NCBI GenBank assembly: GCA_022601255.1
Contig: JAHZIV010000047.1
Span: forward strand, 1-63,826
Reading direction: 5' to 3'
DNA from: Gammaproteobacteria bacterium
GTDB lineage: Bacteria > Pseudomonadota > Gammaproteobacteria > Coxiellales > Coxiellaceae
DNA: 63,826 nt
Position numbers and translations under genes: made by a program. The notes beneath the pieces are model-generated. The model worked only from the letters and a program-made list of their open reading frames with translations, had not been told where the DNA came from and searched no databases. Numbering within the stretch: the stretch's first letter is position 1; every line of letters begins with the position of its first letter. Shown in pieces: positions 33,826 to 42,994 of the stretch.

Positions 33826-35181
33826 ATGGCCCGTGATACGCAATTTGTTTTAGCAAGCACTGAAAATACAGCTGCTTACTTATTTGAGCCACTGGATAAG
33901 TGTTGTGATGTTCAGGCATTATCACGACAAGAAAAAAACCAACGAATACAGCAGTTTTTCAATCGGTACATACTCTTATCTAGAAGTTACTATATTATAG
34001 ATCCAAAACATTTTGATTTAAAAACAATATTTATACCTATATTGCAAAATTTGCCAGCTCAATTCCAAGATCAATTCGAAGCATGGAGAATGGATCAAGA
34101 GTTTGCTGAGATCCTTTCAAGTCTGGACATTGCGCTAGGCTATCGTGATGATTTTTTTAATCATTGTAAAGATCGGAATAATCAAAAATTTATTACAACC
34201 GTGGATCAGTTGTTTGTGATAAATCCGAAGAATAAATGCAATACTTCTCTACCGCTAACACAGACCGTTTTGTTTGAGAGTACCGCAGCTAGCTTCAGAG
34301 AGAGTTATTTTGATAGATCGATAATGTATCTTCGTGATTTTCTTGAGAGAGCACAAATGCATCACGACCACCTGGATCGAGCAACTTTAGTGATTGAAGT
34401 GCTTTATCAAATTTACACCCTAAAGAACAACATTAGCTATCAACAACTTTATTTTGATTTTATACGAGCTATCAAAGAGTTATTTTATTTTGATGATGAA
34501 TTTGATGTTAATCATATGCGTCAGCTTATTGCACTTAAAGAGGCGATAGCACACTTTAAGGGTGGCGATGAGTTTGACGGGGCCATTCGGCAGATCTCTA
34601 CAATGGTTCCATGGCAGAGTTTTAACAGAGAAGGGCTGCTGAGAAAAGATTGGAGAAACTTATCTTGTCATCGAGGTGCTTTAATACAACTCGATAATAC
34701 TCCAATTAGGGTATCAGCACGGCCCGTTATTGAAGCAACATTAGACCCGGCTGCAAGTAATACCGTTAACGCAAAAGAAAAACCAGAAACGCTTCTGGAG
34801 CACCTCATATTTTACCTTGCATTATTAGTGATGGTCGTTGTTATCTCGGGATTAATCTTTGCAAGCAAGGGACTATTTGGTGCAGCACTACCATTTGCGC
34901 TACCAAAGTGTATCGCGATAGCAGCAGCAATCAGCGCTGCTTGTGTTGGAGTTATCGCAAAAGTAGATCGTACTACCAACCGTCTCGTTAGAAATATTGC
35001 CAAAGCAATCAGTTGGTTGTTGAAAAAATTATTCTGCATGGCCGAATCAGGAGTAGAGCCTGCCCCAACAAGCACTAATCCTATATTTGATGCTGCAAGT
35101 GGTGCAGCAATGTTTCCCCGTCAACATGATGCTGATGGCGATGCAAGCATAGCTAAGGGTGAAATATATGAGAAGAGGTGA
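33826..35181 (+). CDS. lineage-specific two-helix membrane protein, tandem paralogue 1
   Basis: A 451-residue protein with no recognised family. The first 300 residues look alpha-helical (segments VIEVLYQIYTL and LYFDFIRAIKELFYFDDEF); about 325-345 and 352-372 form two hydrophobic helices (YLALLVMVVVISGLIF and CIAIAAAISAACVGVI), followed by a basic stretch (RLVRNIAKAISWLLKKLF) and a short cytosolic tail. AAGGA lies six bases before the ATG. The next gene is a diverged copy, overlapping by 14 bases. An imperfect TTAA pair at 33678-33693 lies upstream. A pair of helices placed late in a large soluble protein is common among effectors that target host membranes. Confidence 0.68.
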   Translation: MARDTQFVLASTENTAAYLFEPLDKCCDVQALSRQEKNQRIQQFFNRYILLSRSYYIIDPKHFDLKTIFIPILQNLPAQFQDQFEAWRMDQEFAEILSSLDIALGYRDDFFNHCKDRNNQKFITTVDQLFVINPKNKCNTSLPLTQTVLFESTAASFRESYFDRSIMYLRDFLERAQMHHDHLDRATLVIEVLYQIYTLKNNISYQQLYFDFIRAIKELFYFDDEFDVNHMRQLIALKEAIAHFKGGDEFDGAIRQISTMVPWQSFNREGLLRKDWRNLSCHRGALIQLDNTPIRVSARPVIEATLDPAASNTVNAKEKPETLLEHLIFYLALLVMVVVISGLIFASKGLFGAALPFALPKCIAIAAAISAACVGVIAKVDRTTNRLVRNIAKAISWLLKKLFCMAESGVEPAPTSTNPIFDAASGAAMFPRQHDADGDASIAKGEIYEKR

Positions 35182-37354
35182 TAGCCCAAAAGCCCTTGCT
35201 ACTTATCTATTCAGTTGTTTTGAAGAGTATCCAACGGATGTTCGTTATAACACCGCCTTTAAAAAGATGTGTGTGACTTACTTGAATCGTTGTCTCACCT
35301 TGAGTAGAGAGGGTGTTGTTCTTGATGCAGTTTTTGCAGAAGCACCAGAATCTTTTTTGCGCTGGAAAGAAAATCTAAATTTCAAATTCTTTTTGCATAT
35401 TGGGTATCAACTGATAGCTAAAGATGCCACCTGGGTACGAATGCTCAAGCTTGAGCCAGGTAAAGTGGATGAATTTAGTAATAAGTTTAAATCACTTCTA
35501 AGATGGCGAGCACTAATAAAATCACCAACTTTGCGCTACGATCAGTTCAGTTTACTGATAATGAGGCAGGTATTTGAAGAATCTTGCTCACTAGAGCCTG
35601 CTTTTGAGGATGATTATTCTGCAGGGCTATCTTTTGCAGAAACCTTATTTAACCGTGTATACAATCAAATTAGAAAGCAGAAAGGGATTACCCAAAAAAA
35701 TCTGTTTTACATCTATTACGATGCTCTGAATGATCTTAGCAGTTTTTTTTCGATTGAAGATGCTTATGAATTAGAGCAATCTATCCTGGCATTAAAAAAA
35801 ATCATTGAAGAAAAACAATCCTCTGATTTTCAAGACATGCGAATACTTGCAACACACTTACAAACCATTTTAGATACACTGCAACAAATGGATGGTGTGG
35901 CTGAAGAGCATTTCCTAGACCGTATGAGTAAAGAGTTATGTGATACGGAAGATATCTGGGGCGATCCCATTGAAGAAGCTGCGGCAGCAGCACCCACATC
36001 TCCTGTACGAGCTGAAGGTACATCGGCTAGCCCTCTAGGGCTCCTTACGCCAGATGATAAAAAAGCAGATACTTTTCCTAGGATGGGTTCAAGAGCTCAA
36101 GGTGGCCCTGATGCCTCACCCTTAAGAGCAATGAGATCGATGCCAAACTTGGATGATTTTGCAGACACCGTCGCTCACGAAGCGGGGCCAGCTCCTGACG
36201 CCACTCCTCCAACAGAAGTGCAAACTGACTTTGTGCGTCGTGCTGCAGCCGGAGCAGGACATCCGTCTCCTGAAGAGGGCCGTCGTGCTACCCAAAGACG
36301 GCATCCGACTGGCATTTCTTATAGAATTGATTCTCAAAAAGCAGCATGGACAGTTGCAGATGCTAGGCTATTTTTAGAGTATCTTAGTCGAAGCAGAATG
36401 CGGCTAACTGTTGATGATCCTAAGTTTGATAAAATAAAAGCAAATCTATTGTTACGTCAAGCTGAAGTAGATGCCAACACGGCAGCAGCAGGTCAAAATC
36501 ATGAAGAGGGGTTCTCTTGGTTAAAATTGGTATTAAATATATTTTTTCTAATACTATTTTTAGGCCCCATTTTTGTTTTAGTAGGCTTATCAAAAGGATT
36601 GCTTTCATTCACATTACCCCTTGCGATGCCTTATTGTATCGCTGCTGCTGCAGTAGTGAGTACTAGCGCAGCTACAGGATTAATTGCTTTAAACAAAGGA
36701 TTAAGAAATGCTATTGTTACTTTTTTCAAGGGAGTTGCAGCATTATTTTGTTGCTGTTGTCTCTGGAGAAGAAAAAGACCAGCCGCAGCGGCCAATCACG
36801 ATGAACAACAAGCATTACCAGCAGAAGCCGATGAAGCAGCAGTTGCCGCAGGTGACGTTGGCGCTGCTCCGGTTGAACTTGCCCCAGATCCAGCAGCGGT
36901 TGCAGAAGGGGGCCATGATGAACGCATTGGTGCGCCCATTCAGCCTGATTCCGAGCATAACCCAGCGGCTGCTGCAGGGCCTGCAGCAGATGATGATCCT
37001 TTTACAGTCATTGACAAAGACACCATCCATTGGGAAATTAACGGAACTTTGATGAAACGAAGAGCTACTATTGAAGCATTAAATCTCGAGCTTGGCGGTA
37101 GAAGAGAGTCTGTACGAGGCAGTCAATCAAGTGTCGATGATTTACTGACATCGGGGAATACTTCATCTGGCTCTGCTTCGGGTCCTGCTTCAGGTTCAAA
37201 TTCAGATGCTGAGCCAGGCAGTCCAGCAGCCGCTGATGCTGCAAGTGGAATTTCCCCTTCAAAATCTTCTTCTAATTTATTTCCGCTACCAAGAAACACG
37301 CCCGATACCCTGAAACGCTGCGCATCTTGCCCAACACTGTTACACAGAGTTTAG
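35168..37354 (+). CDS. lineage-specific two-helix membrane protein, tandem paralogue 2
   Basis: A 728-residue protein related to its upstream neighbour: RVYNQIRKQKGITQKNLFY aligns with the VLYQIYTLKNNISYQQLYF region there, and LPLAMPYCIAAAAVVSTSA with LPFALPKCIAIAAAISAAC in the membrane part. It differs by long low-complexity insertions: an Ala/Pro/Asp linker between the helical part and the helices (about 275-400), and a 170-residue Ala/Ser/Gly tail. The hydrophobic pair is at about 453-515 and is followed by a cysteine cluster (FCCCC) that could be acylated. Start ATG 35168 is preferred over GTG 35159. Confidence 0.68.
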   Translation: MRRGDSPKALATYLFSCFEEYPTDVRYNTAFKKMCVTYLNRCLTLSREGVVLDAVFAEAPESFLRWKENLNFKFFLHIGYQLIAKDATWVRMLKLEPGKVDEFSNKFKSLLRWRALIKSPTLRYDQFSLLIMRQVFEESCSLEPAFEDDYSAGLSFAETLFNRVYNQIRKQKGITQKNLFYIYYDALNDLSSFFSIEDAYELEQSILALKKIIEEKQSSDFQDMRILATHLQTILDTLQQMDGVAEEHFLDRMSKELCDTEDIWGDPIEEAAAAAPTSPVRAEGTSASPLGLLTPDDKKADTFPRMGSRAQGGPDASPLRAMRSMPNLDDFADTVAHEAGPAPDATPPTEVQTDFVRRAAAGAGHPSPEEGRRATQRRHPTGISYRIDSQKAAWTVADARLFLEYLSRSRMRLTVDDPKFDKIKANLLLRQAEVDANTAAAGQNHEEGFSWLKLVLNIFFLILFLGPIFVLVGLSKGLLSFTLPLAMPYCIAAAAVVSTSAATGLIALNKGLRNAIVTFFKGVAALFCCCCLWRRKRPAAAANHDEQQALPAEADEAAVAAGDVGAAPVELAPDPAAVAEGGHDERIGAPIQPDSEHNPAAAAGPAADDDPFTVIDKDTIHWEINGTLMKRRATIEALNLELGGRRESVRGSQSSVDDLLTSGNTSSGSASGPASGSNSDAEPGSPAAADAASGISPSKSSSNLFPLPRNTPDTLKRCASCPTLLHRV

Positions 37355-37386
37355 ATGCAAAGTAAAGGGTTGAACCCAAGATGACT

Positions 37387-38808
37387 TCAAGCATCACTGA
37401 GCAAACCCATAAACTGATTGATATCCGTACTTAATAAAGTCTCATAATCCAAACATAGCTCAATAATAGTATCTGCATGTTTACGCGTATAATGCGAACG
37501 CACCGCACGTCGGAATTTTTCTAACAACAGAGGTATGCCTTCATCACGTCGACGACGGTGACCGATGGGGTACTCTAATACTACCTCATCAGTATGCGAA
37601 CCATCCTTAAAAAACACTTGTATCGCATTAGCAATAGAGCGTTTTTCCGGGTCATGATAATCCTTTGTAAAAGCTGGATCCTCCTTAACTGACATCTTAT
37701 TGCGACATTCGTCGACACGTGTATCGGTTGCAAAACGATTCTCATAATGCTCTGCCGTCAAGTCACCATGGATCAAGCCAATTGCTACCATATACTGTAA
37801 ACAATGATCACGATCAGCCGGATTATACAGCGGTCCTTTTTTATCGATAATACGAACAGCCGCTTCTTGAGTGCGAATCACAATGTTATCGATATCATTG
37901 AGACGTTCTTTCACTTGGACATGCAATGCAATGGCACATTCCACCGCTGTTTGCGCATGAAATTCCGCTGGAAAAGATATTTTAAATAATACATTTTCCA
38001 TCACATAAGAACCGTAAGGTCGCTGAAACTTGAAAGTTCTGCCATTAAATGAACTATCATAATAACCCCAAGTTTTAGCGGTTAATGCACTCGGGTAACC
38101 CATTTCACCAGCCTGCGCCATCAGTGCAAGTCGAACCGCACGACTTGCCGCATCACCTGCCGCCCAAGATTTACGAGAACCCGTATTAGGTGCATGACGA
38201 TAGGTTCGCAAACTTTGCCCATCAACCCAGGCGAGTGAGATCGCATTACAAATCTGCTCACGATCACAACCTAGCATCTTTGCAATTACCGCAGTGCTCG
38301 CCACTTTCACGAGCACCACATGATCTTGACCTACTTTGTTAAAACTATTCTCTAAAGCTATGCATCCCTGAATTTCATGCGCCTTAATCATGGCGTTAAA
38401 GATATCTTTTATAGTAAAATTTGCATCATGGTGACGTTGCAAATAATCTGCAATTGCAATAATGCCGGCGATATTATCAGAAGGGTGGCCCCATTCGGCA
38501 GCAAGCCAAGTATCATTAAAATCCAGCCAACGTATCATGCAACCTAAATTAAAAGCAGCCTGGACAGGTTCTAGTTTATATTCTGTGCCGATGATATGAA
38601 CGCCTTGCTCCATTTCCGCACCGGGCACAATTGGGCCCAGGAGCTTCGTACAGGCTGGAAATGTCAGCGCCATCAACCCACAAGCAATCGCATCCAGTAA
38701 ATCATAATGTGCCGTCGTATAGGCAAGCTCGGAATCAACTTCATAATCATAGACGTAATCACAAATGTCTTTTATTTCTTTATCAAAATCAGGGCGTATG
38801 TTATCCAT
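37387..38808 (-). CDS. prpD: 2-methylcitrate dehydratase
   Basis: A 473-residue MmgE/PrpD-family enzyme that dehydrates 2-methylcitrate in the propionate-degrading methylcitrate cycle; it can also have aconitase activity. Conserved stretches: TAHYDLLDAIACGLMAL, the RWLDFNDTWLAAEWGHPSDN active-site region, WAAGDAASRAVRLALMA and FPAEFHAQTAVECAIAL. Length is normal. It lies 17 bases after prpC on the same strand with AGGAA before its ATG. No methylisocitrate lyase (prpB) is in the window. Confidence 0.95.
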   Translation of the reverse strand: MDNIRPDFDKEIKDICDYVYDYEVDSELAYTTAHYDLLDAIACGLMALTFPACTKLLGPIVPGAEMEQGVHIIGTEYKLEPVQAAFNLGCMIRWLDFNDTWLAAEWGHPSDNIAGIIAIADYLQRHHDANFTIKDIFNAMIKAHEIQGCIALENSFNKVGQDHVVLVKVASTAVIAKMLGCDREQICNAISLAWVDGQSLRTYRHAPNTGSRKSWAAGDAASRAVRLALMAQAGEMGYPSALTAKTWGYYDSSFNGRTFKFQRPYGSYVMENVLFKISFPAEFHAQTAVECAIALHVQVKERLNDIDNIVIRTQEAAVRIIDKKGPLYNPADRDHCLQYMVAIGLIHGDLTAEHYENRFATDTRVDECRNKMSVKEDPAFTKDYHDPEKRSIANAIQVFFKDGSHTDEVVLEYPIGHRRRRDEGIPLLLEKFRRAVRSHYTRKHADTIIELCLDYETLLSTDINQFMGLLSDA

Positions 38809-38825
38809 TGTATTGCAGTTCCTTA

Positions 38826-39944
38826 TTAACGTTGATTAATGGGGATATAGTCTCGTTCTGGCGGACCCGTATATTCCGACACGGGGCGTATCAATTTATT
38901 ATTAGCGCGTTGCTCGATGATATGTGCAGCCCAGCCGCTGGTTCTTGCGATCACAAACAGCGGTGTAAACATCTGCGTTGGAATACCACAAAAATGATAG
39001 GCTGAAGCGCTATAAAAATCTAAGTTTGGAAATAGCGATTTCTGCTCCCACATGCGTTTTTCGATGGTTTCGGAAATAGCATATAACATCGCATCATCAG
39101 ATACTTCTGAAAGTTTCTTTGAGTAGGCTTTAATGATATCTGATCGTGGGTCACAAGTCTTATAGACACGGTGACCAAAACCCATAATTAACTGCTTGTT
39201 AGCTAGCATATCTTGAATGCCAACATCGGCTTGCTGCGGATTGTTAAATTGCTGAATCACTTTGAGTGCTTGTTCATTAGCACCGCCATGCAGCGGCCCT
39301 CTTAATGTACCAATAGCAGAGCAAATGGCAGAATAAAAATCGGAGCAGGTTGCGGCAGTCACGCGTGCTGCAAAGGTAGAGGCATTAAATTCATGCTCTG
39401 CATATAGAATTAAAGATACATCTAATGCTTTTATCGGTAACGCCGCAGCCTCTTTGCCATGCAGTAATTGTAAGAAATAACTTGAAGTTGATCTGTTTTT
39501 AGAAGCAGTATCAATGGATTTACCACTTTTGTGAAAGTGATACCAATAAAGCAATACTGCGGGGAGCAGGGCGATCAAGCGATCGGCAATAGCATATTGT
39601 TGTTTGAAATTCGTTTCGCGTTCAAGTGTTCCTAGCATTGAGCAGGCAGTTCGCATCACATCCATCGGATGAGCATCGGCTGGTATCTGCTGTAATACTA
39701 GCTTTAAAGCTTCTGGTATTGATCTGAGAGAGGCAAGCTTATTTTGATAATCCGTTAATTGTTTTTGTGTCGGCAGCGCGCCATAAATTAAAAGATAAGC
39801 CACTTCTTCAAAACAGGCATGTTGTGCGAGATCTGCAACATTATAGCCTCGATAATGCAGCCCATGCCCATCTTGCCCAACCATTGAAATCTCAGATTGA
39901 CCCGCAACAACGCCACTCAGCCCTGCAGATGCTTTCTTATCCAT
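38826..39944 (-). CDS. prpC: 2-methylcitrate synthase
   Basis: A 372-residue citrate synthase-family enzyme condensing propionyl-CoA with oxaloacetate. The catalytic His and neighbours are in LRGPLHGGANEQALKV and MGFGHRVYKTCDPRSDI; LILYAEHEFNASTFAARV is the other conserved block. Size and the SKNRSTSSYFLQLLHG region fit the short PrpC type, not GltA. GGGAG lies five bases before its ATG; the start overlaps the lysE-type stop by eight bases, so the three genes are one operon. Confidence 0.95.
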   Translation of the reverse strand: MDKKASAGLSGVVAGQSEISMVGQDGHGLHYRGYNVADLAQHACFEEVAYLLIYGALPTQKQLTDYQNKLASLRSIPEALKLVLQQIPADAHPMDVMRTACSMLGTLERETNFKQQYAIADRLIALLPAVLLYWYHFHKSGKSIDTASKNRSTSSYFLQLLHGKEAAALPIKALDVSLILYAEHEFNASTFAARVTAATCSDFYSAICSAIGTLRGPLHGGANEQALKVIQQFNNPQQADVGIQDMLANKQLIMGFGHRVYKTCDPRSDIIKAYSKKLSEVSDDAMLYAISETIEKRMWEQKSLFPNLDFYSASAYHFCGIPTQMFTPLFVIARTSGWAAHIIEQRANNKLIRPVSEYTGPPERDYIPINQR

Positions 39945-40569
39945 GAATACTCCCGGAATGAATTAAGCCATAAACAGCAAATCCAAGTAGTATAATACCA
40001 CCAATGATATTGAGCCGATGCATGATTTTAGCTGATATTTTGTGACGGATGACATGAATGACCACATTAAGCGATGTTGCCCAGCTGACCGTACCCACTA
40101 GAACGCCCAATCCTGTCCAGAGCAGCGCGTGTGGCTCATGGCGGTTGTAGAGTACCACCTGGCTACTGATGGAGCTCCAGAATAGAATCGTATAGGGATT
40201 CACAAAAGTGAGAATATAACCTTGAATATAATGCGTTAACAAGTTTTGCTTAAGATCTTTATTATTCTGATTTAATGTATTGCCATCCTCACTTTTCATT
40301 CGCAATGCCTGAATACCAAACCAACCCAACACCAAGGCACCTACGACACTGACAATTTTAAGGATAAGCGTATGAGTGAGTATTAAAATCATGCCATAAC
40401 TGATAATGATGAGGTAGGTAATATCGACACTACAAGCACCAAGGCCGAGCGCAAAGCCCTGGCTAAAACCATAGCGTAGATTTCGCCGAATGATTTCGAT
40501 ATTGAGTGGACCCAGTGGTATAGCAACACCCCAGCCCAGTATTAATCCCATGATAATGTGCTTTAACAT
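39937..40569 (-). CDS. LysE/RhtB-family exporter
   Basis: A 210-residue inner-membrane protein with six predicted helices, the typical size of amino acid exporters. The N-terminal GWGVAIPLGPLNIEIIRRNLRYG has the family's conserved P-G-P pattern near helix 1, and FVNPYTILFWSS is the conserved helix 4 motif. Substrate unknown. As the first gene of the lysE-prpC-prpD operon it may export a metabolite related to propionate or branched amino acid metabolism, which is inference from context only. Confidence 0.85.
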   Translation of the reverse strand: MLKHIIMGLILGWGVAIPLGPLNIEIIRRNLRYGFSQGFALGLGACSVDITYLIIISYGMILILTHTLILKIVSVVGALVLGWFGIQALRMKSEDGNTLNQNNKDLKQNLLTHYIQGYILTFVNPYTILFWSSISSQVVLYNRHEPHALLWTGLGVLVGTVSWATSLNVVIHVIRHKISAKIMHRLNIIGGIILLGFAVYGLIHSGSIHG

Positions 40570-40723
40570 GATGGTAATATATCATATATTTAACGTCCAG
40601 GTGCAAAGAAAATAGCACGCTGGGTGATTCAGCATGCGCATTCAAAAATGCTGGTCCTGAAACTTGATTTTTTATTAAAAACTGTTATCGTATATGCACA
40701 TCAACTTATAAAGGATTGTTTAT

Positions 40724-41452
40724 ATGTCACGCTCTTCAGATTTAAACGTTGTCGGTCAACACGTAGTACAGCGACTCAGTGTAGCCATACCCATTATCCT
40801 TTCTGCCTACTTCCTTTCTGCGATAGCGTATAAAGACGGTTATAATCAAGCTAGCAAAAAGTATGATCTGGAAAATGCCGATGCAAAAAATTCAGCAGCA
40901 TCGCCTGCTCAGGAACTTGTGTACGGTGCTATTCTTGTTGCGTGTATTCCACTTGAAGCAATCGTGAGAGCTGCATTACCTTACATGTCATCAAAGTGCT
41001 GCAAAAAAGGGATGGGCGATACTACTCCATTACTGCCTAAAGATAATGATATAACAATAAATACAAATGCTGAGATGTATTGCTCCAAAACACCCACTGT
41101 GTATATACCAAAGGCATTTATTTTTTTAGCGATGTCAGCTGGAGTTTTAGCGATGTCAGCAGTACAAGTATGGCCGTTTTTTGATTATACCTTCAGTGCT
41201 TCGGCGCCATCTAATGCTGAGGCGACATTGGGCGATATATCAATCTATTTTCCACCCGTCATCATGTTGCTACAGACAATGCAGTATCTCACCATGCACC
41301 ATCTGCTATTTTCGTCATATAAGAATCTTCCAGCAAAAACTTCAGATACTACTGGTTGCGCTAGAATGTTTAACAAGGTGGATTTAGCATTGCAATCTCT
41401 CCTTATACCAGGAGCTGAGGTTGCGGCAGTCGCGCCTGGAGCCACTACTTAA
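40724..41452 (+). CDS. lineage-specific membrane protein
   Basis: A 242-residue protein with about four hydrophobic helices (about 18-35, 66-83, 131-152, 174-195) and no recognised family. Between helices 2 and 3 is a cysteine-rich polar loop (SSKCCKKGMGDTTP). Around 41128-41160 the sequence TTAGCGATGTCAGC is repeated directly, encoding LAMSA twice. AAGGA lies about ten bases before the ATG. Upstream (40570-40723) I see no gene and no clear promoter. It could be a host-targeted membrane protein or an ordinary inner-membrane protein; I cannot tell. Confidence 0.6.
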   Translation: MSRSSDLNVVGQHVVQRLSVAIPIILSAYFLSAIAYKDGYNQASKKYDLENADAKNSAASPAQELVYGAILVACIPLEAIVRAALPYMSSKCCKKGMGDTTPLLPKDNDITINTNAEMYCSKTPTVYIPKAFIFLAMSAGVLAMSAVQVWPFFDYTFSASAPSNAEATLGDISIYFPPVIMLLQTMQYLTMHHLLFSSYKNLPAKTSDTTGCARMFNKVDLALQSLLIPGAEVAAVAPGATT

Positions 41453-41479
41453 TTATTTTTTTAAACAGGGAGTAAAAAT

Positions 41480-41908
41480 ATGAAACTAAAAATACTAGCT
41501 ACTGCATTAATAGCAGTTGGCATGTCGGTGACGACACTAGCGCAAGCATCTGCTGCATGGAATTGTGGCTATACCACAGATAGCTACCCTTATACTGCAA
41601 CCGGTGGCGGCACTAGCTACACAATAAAAAAATATGCCGATACAGACTGGCATACGTGCTATATACAGTCGGCAATTGCCGCATGTAAGGCGGGGCAAAC
41701 TATTAAACCAGTAAGCAATCCCAGTGAAAATTGTAACGCATCAAATCTAAATGGCCTTATGCATAAGTCACTTCCTAATGACACCGCACGCAGATCAGCC
41801 TGTAATAGACAAGATGCTCGTTCGTGGTTGCCAAGTGGTGTGACTGTTGATATGTGCGTCAATGAAATCGATGCTTACTTTGCGCCACCAGTTCCTGATT
41901 CTCACTAA
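41480..41908 (+). CDS. small exported cysteine-containing protein
   Basis: A 142-residue protein with a clear Sec signal peptide (about 1-26, cut after TTLAQASA) and a mature domain with six cysteines, an even number that could form three disulfides in the periplasm or outside. Mature part is Asn/Ser/Thr-rich and aromatic at the start (WNCGYTTDSYPYTATGG). No family recognised. GGGAG lies about seven bases before the ATG, 27 bases after the membrane protein gene, so the two may be co-transcribed. Confidence 0.7.
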   Translation: MKLKILATALIAVGMSVTTLAQASAAWNCGYTTDSYPYTATGGGTSYTIKKYADTDWHTCYIQSAIAACKAGQTIKPVSNPSENCNASNLNGLMHKSLPNDTARRSACNRQDARSWLPSGVTVDMCVNEIDAYFAPPVPDSH

Positions 41909-41997
41909 CGAATAAGGGCCATGAAGACGGGCGTTGCCCTCTCCCTAAGGTTTAGGTTAGACTATTAATTCGATCTATGCCAAGGGGAGGGCACACC

Positions 41998-42990
41998 ATG
42001 AAAGCAAGGAATCTGCTAACCACTCTATTAGTATTCGCAACTTTCCTACTGTTTAACACAGCCATTCAAGCTAAACCGAGTTGGCCTGAATTCATTAAAA
42101 ACGTTAAACAGGAGGCGCTCAATCAGGGCATTCGCCCAAAAATCATTAAAGAAGCCTTCCAAGGCATTCGTGCGCCCAGTCGCAAAGTCCTCAGTCTTGA
42201 TCGAAGCCAACCTGAAAAACGCCTTACTTTTTTAAAATACCGTAATACTCGTGGCAGCAAATACCGCATTCTCATTGGACGACGCAAACTAAAAAAATAC
42301 CATGTATTGCTTAATAAAGTAGGAAATGAATATGGCGTAAGCCCTTGCTTTATTACTTCGTTATGGGGACTTGAGACCAGTTATGGAAGCTTTATGGGAA
42401 GTTTTCCTGTAATCCATTCATTGGCCACACTTGCCTACGATAACCGCCGTGCTGCATTTTTCAAAAAACAGCTATTCTTAGCATTGCATATTCTTAATGG
42501 CGATCATGTTAGCGTGAAAGATTTTAAGGGTGAGTGGGCCGGCGCTACCGGGCAGCCACAATTTCTACCATCAAGTTGGCATGATTATGCCGTTGATTAC
42601 AGCGGCGATGGCAAAAAAGATATCTGGAAGAATCACGGAGATATATTTGCATCGATCGCTAATTATCTAAAACAACACGGCTGGCGTCGTGGCGAGCCTT
42701 GGGCGATCCCAGTACGCTTGCCTGCACATTTCGATGAATCTTTGATGACGCTTAAAGTCAATGACCCTATTAGCAAATCAGTTGATGCATGGCGTGAGAT
42801 GGGCGTACGGCCGATTGAAGGACGGTTCCCTAATAATAGCTATTTAAACGCCTCAATCGTTCATCCCTATGGTGGCCCAACGCTCATGATCTTTAATAAT
42901 TTTAAGGTGATCATGAAATGGAACCGCTCAATCTATTACGCAGGCACTGTTGGCTATGTGGCCGAACAAATTTGTCGTAAAAAACTATGA
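41998..42990 (+). CDS. mltB: membrane-bound lytic transglycosylase B family
   Basis: A 330-residue exported enzyme that cuts glycan strands to 1,6-anhydromuropeptides. Signal peptide about 1-25 (LVFATFLLFNTAIQA); there is no lipobox, so it may be soluble or membrane-associated otherwise. The catalytic Glu is in SLWGLETSYGSFMG, followed by the family motifs FLPSSWHDYAVDYSGDGKKDIW and HGWRRGEPW. ATG 41998 has GGGAGGG about six bases upstream; an earlier ATG at 41977 overlaps that site and is rejected. Convergent with queF (four bases apart). Confidence 0.9.
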   Translation: MKARNLLTTLLVFATFLLFNTAIQAKPSWPEFIKNVKQEALNQGIRPKIIKEAFQGIRAPSRKVLSLDRSQPEKRLTFLKYRNTRGSKYRILIGRRKLKKYHVLLNKVGNEYGVSPCFITSLWGLETSYGSFMGSFPVIHSLATLAYDNRRAAFFKKQLFLALHILNGDHVSVKDFKGEWAGATGQPQFLPSSWHDYAVDYSGDGKKDIWKNHGDIFASIANYLKQHGWRRGEPWAIPVRLPAHFDESLMTLKVNDPISKSVDAWREMGVRPIEGRFPNNSYLNASIVHPYGGPTLMIFNNFKVIMKWNRSIYYAGTVGYVAEQICRKKL

Positions 42991-42994
42991 GCAA

